Positions 6,522-7,826 of a stretch of 7,826 nt of DNA are shown here, one piece after another. The number at the start of each line of letters is the position of its first letter. Position 1 is the stretch's first letter. The position numbers and the translations under genes were made by a program. The stretch spans positions 1 to 7,826 of the forward strand of contig VFHF01000226.1 in assembly GCA_009392095.1 (NCBI GenBank), in the 5' to 3' direction. Under the pieces are notes generated by a model. It made no database searches. It was not told the DNA's origin and saw nothing but the letters and a program-made list of their open reading frames with translations. The stretch is from SAR202 cluster bacterium. Lineage in GTDB: Bacteria > Chloroflexota > Dehalococcoidia > Lucifugimonadales > UBA3495.

Positions 6522-6527
6522 CTCCTC
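6522..6527 (-). promoter_or_regulatory. Ribosome binding site that decides the lyase start
   Basis: GAGGAG on the minus strand ends eight bases before ATG 6513. It rules in the protein beginning MKTTAKLRQ rather than a 29-residue longer form from 6600 that has no family similarity. Confidence 0.75.
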
Positions 6528-6570
6528 TTTTAAAACGGGCTTGTTGGCCTGGAGTTTGAGAATTGAAAGC

Positions 6571-6600
6571 ATGATAACGCAGAGGGGGAATGGGTGCCAA
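6571..6600 (-). promoter_or_regulatory. Promoter for the lyase-GYD pair
   Basis: On the minus strand, TTGGCA (6600-6595) and TATCAT (6576-6571) are 18 bases apart. Transcription would start near 6564, leaving a leader of about 50 bases before the lyase ATG. It lies in the 114-base gap after the hypothetical gene, suggesting the lyase can be expressed independently of it. Confidence 0.5.
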
Positions 6601-6627
6601 CAGAGGAGGTAAACTCCCCTAAGAAGC

Positions 6628-7269
6628 CTAAAGAACATAGCTAGACAGGTACTCCCAGCGGATGTCCGACGCCCATCTGCCGTGGCTCCAGTCGTCGCCG
6701 GCGGCCTCCGAGTGGTATCGCAGCAACGCCAGCCGCCAGGCACGGGCCACGGAGGGGACGCCTACATCAATTGCCACGCCTTTGGCGAATTCACAGGCGT
6801 CAGCCATGACTGCAAGAGGCAGGTCTGCGTACTCCATGAGGTTGATCTTGGGATGGAAGGCGCCGGTCTCCGGTGGCAGTTCCGTGCCGGGCAGGGCTTC
6901 CACCATGGCTACGACATCGCGGTGGAGAATGGTCAGAGAATGGTTGGAGTCGGGTTGCTGGAAATCCAGGAAGATATTTCCCCGGTCCCCGGTCCCGTTT
7001 TCGGTGTTCCGGCCGTCGGCCACTCCAAGGCAATTGATGGAGAACCGGGGGCTGCGTTGCCGGCTCTCTTCAGCCAGGCGTCCGACGCCGTGGGTCAAAT
7101 GGTCCAATACGGACTCTGCGCACTGGAAATAACTGACCACGCTCATGCGCAACATGTGCATCTCGGCCGCCCAGGACCCGTACTGCCCGCAGACGATGTT
7201 CCTGGCCCGGTAGGCGCGCGCGGTGAACGCGGGCTCCACCTCCAATTCGATGCCCAACCTTGTCGACAC
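6628..7269 (-). CDS. Hypothetical protein, possible degenerate 2H-phosphoesterase (2'-5' RNA ligase-like) fold
   Basis: I do not firmly recognise this 213-residue protein. It has no signal peptide or membrane span. Its order of segments resembles 2'-5' RNA ligase/2H-phosphoesterase proteins: YRARNIVCGQYG (20-31) and HMLRMSVVSYF (38-48) at the place of the first HxTL strand; a helix (ESVLDHLTHGVGRLAEE); strands FSINCLGV and NIFLDF; a helix (RDVVAMVEALPG); then FHPKINLMEYADLP at the place of the second FHPHxTL motif. In both places the catalytic His-x-Thr/Ser is not intact, so a non-catalytic binding or structural role would be expected if the fold is right. The C-terminal part (DDWSHGRWASDIRWEYL) is Trp-rich and distinctive. 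The start is GTG 7269 with an ideal AGGAGG five bases upstream. It follows the broken HAD gene by 39 bases. Confidence 0.75.
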   Translation of the reverse strand: MSTRLGIELEVEPAFTARAYRARNIVCGQYGSWAAEMHMLRMSVVSYFQCAESVLDHLTHGVGRLAEESRQRSPRFSINCLGVADGRNTENGTGDRGNIFLDFQQPDSNHSLTILHRDVVAMVEALPGTELPPETGAFHPKINLMEYADLPLAVMADACEFAKGVAIDVGVPSVARAWRLALLRYHSEAAGDDWSHGRWASDIRWEYLSSYVL

Positions 7270-7274
7270 TACTT

Positions 7275-7280
7275 CCTCCT
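7275..7280 (-). promoter_or_regulatory. Strong ribosome binding site for the GTG start at 7269
   Basis: AGGAGG on the minus strand sits five bases before GTG 7269. It fixes the start of the hypothetical gene and supports the minus strand as coding over the long open frame on the opposite strand (6682-7305). Confidence 0.75.
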
Positions 7281-7308
7281 CACTTTAGGGACACCCGGGC
7301 TTTAGCTG

Positions 7309-7826
7309 TTAGATCTCTGATAGTTGATCGGCTAGTTGCGCCAATCCCGGCACTTCCAGGTCCGGTTACGAGCCGTCGGCGTCAACATAGGGAATACCGT
7401 AGCGGTCAATGTAGGCCCCGGCCATGCCGGCTGCCCTGGCCCCTCGGATATCCCACGCGTGGGTGGCAACGTGGAGCACCTGCTCCCTCGGCGGCCCGAG
7501 CTCCTTCGTGGCATGCTGGTAGATACCGGTGTGGGGCTTTGTAATATCTGGCCCCTTCGGCGGAGATGGCCCGGTCGGCTGGGATGCCCAGCCCGTTCAC
7601 GGCGAGGTCCAGGGATTCCAGGTCGCCGGTAGAGACCACAGACATCTCATATTTGTCCAGCGATTGTATCCGGGTCCGGTGCTCTTTGAGGTCTGGGAAC
7701 AGGATTGAAGTGGTTTTGGTGGTGACCAGTTGCTCGATGTCGCCCTTGGTGTGGGGTGTGTTGAGCTTGTGAAAAAGCTGGCTCAGGGTCACTCTGTGCA
7801 CCGCCTTGGGGCCCGTGGGCTGCCCA
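7309..7826 (-). pseudogene. Type II haloacid dehalogenase-like (HAD) gene, frameshifted, 5' end outside window
   Basis: HAD type II enzymes hydrolyse 2-haloacids or related substrates using an Asp nucleophile (off the window here) and later motifs that are visible. From the right edge the frame reads cap-domain helices (VTLSQLFHKLN), then DKYEMSVVSTGDLESLDLAV (motif II region) and DRAISAEGARYYK, whose Lys matches the motif III lysine. One extra base in about 7534-7540 then shifts the frame. The next frame continues the family exactly: PHTGIYQHATKELGPP, VLHVATHAWDIRGARAAGMA (the motif IV region, VATHAWD) and AYIDRYG. That frame meets TAA at 7366-7368 after DADGS, yet beyond it PDLEVPGLAQLADQL and the final TAA (7309-7311) still look like the HAD C-terminus. 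Two lesions argue for a real pseudogene. As sequenced, translation would leave frame at the catalytic lysine and run out of frame to 7406. Confidence 0.85.

Noticed and set aside
6514..6600. Longer N-terminus for the lyase starting at 6600
   Set aside because: It overlaps the promoter and ribosome site, and its residues do not resemble the family, which starts near MKTTAKLR.
6604..6617. Small inverted repeat GGAG-GTAAA-CTCC after the hypothetical gene
   Set aside because: The stem is only four base pairs and no T-run follows on either strand, so it is not a credible terminator.
6682..7305. 207-residue open frame on the + strand opposite the hypothetical gene
   Set aside because: It has no ribosome site and a low-complexity Gly/Val/Pro-rich composition. 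The minus strand has an ideal AGGAGG plus GTG and a balanced protein.

Overview
The window is about 7.8 kb of GC-rich, densely coded bacterial DNA with housekeeping and accessory genes on both strands. The gene set is a nickel-pincer cofactor gene (larB), an mnmA-rnhB-yraN cluster, a luciferase-like flavin oxidoreductase, a GYD-domain protein, an isocitrate lyase/PEP-mutase family lyase and a haloacid dehalogenase-like gene. This mix fits an uncultured Chloroflexota lineage (Dehalococcoidia/SAR202-like). That placement rests on gene content and protein flavour, not on a marker phylogeny. There is no rRNA, tRNA, CRISPR array or insertion sequence.

Layout. Left edge: the end of an unrecognised + strand gene runs into larB (118-957). 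After a short gap that may hold a tiny membrane peptide (995-1093), a convergent minus-strand operon begins, read right to left: mnmA (3239-2142), rnhB (2121-1477) and the remains of yraN (1480-1129). It has a good promoter at 3272-3300. Divergent from it is a + strand membrane protein with several zinc ribbons and an RDD domain (3406-4227), followed by an LLM-class flavin oxidoreductase (4321-5271). The rest is on the minus strand, again read right to left: a broken type II HAD dehalogenase-like gene entering from the right edge (7826-7309), an unrecognised protein with a possible degenerate 2H-phosphoesterase fold (7269-6628), an isocitrate lyase/PEP-mutase family enzyme with its own promoter (6513-5659), and a GYD-domain protein (about 5616-5290).

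How the genes relate. mnmA and rnhB are intact housekeeping genes for tRNA 2-thiolation and removal of RNA from DNA. larB makes the first intermediate of the nickel-pincer nucleotide, but no larC, larE or larA is visible. The lyase, GYD, hypothetical and HAD genes look like accessory small-molecule metabolism genes; no definite pathway can be assigned.

The most notable signal is gene decay. Three genes show lesions between intact neighbours: yraN (nonsense codon plus frameshift near the N-terminus), the HAD gene (one-base frameshift just after the catalytic lysine plus a late nonsense codon) and the GYD gene (its family N-terminus is encoded but begins with AGG where ATG is expected). I see no clearly new system here.
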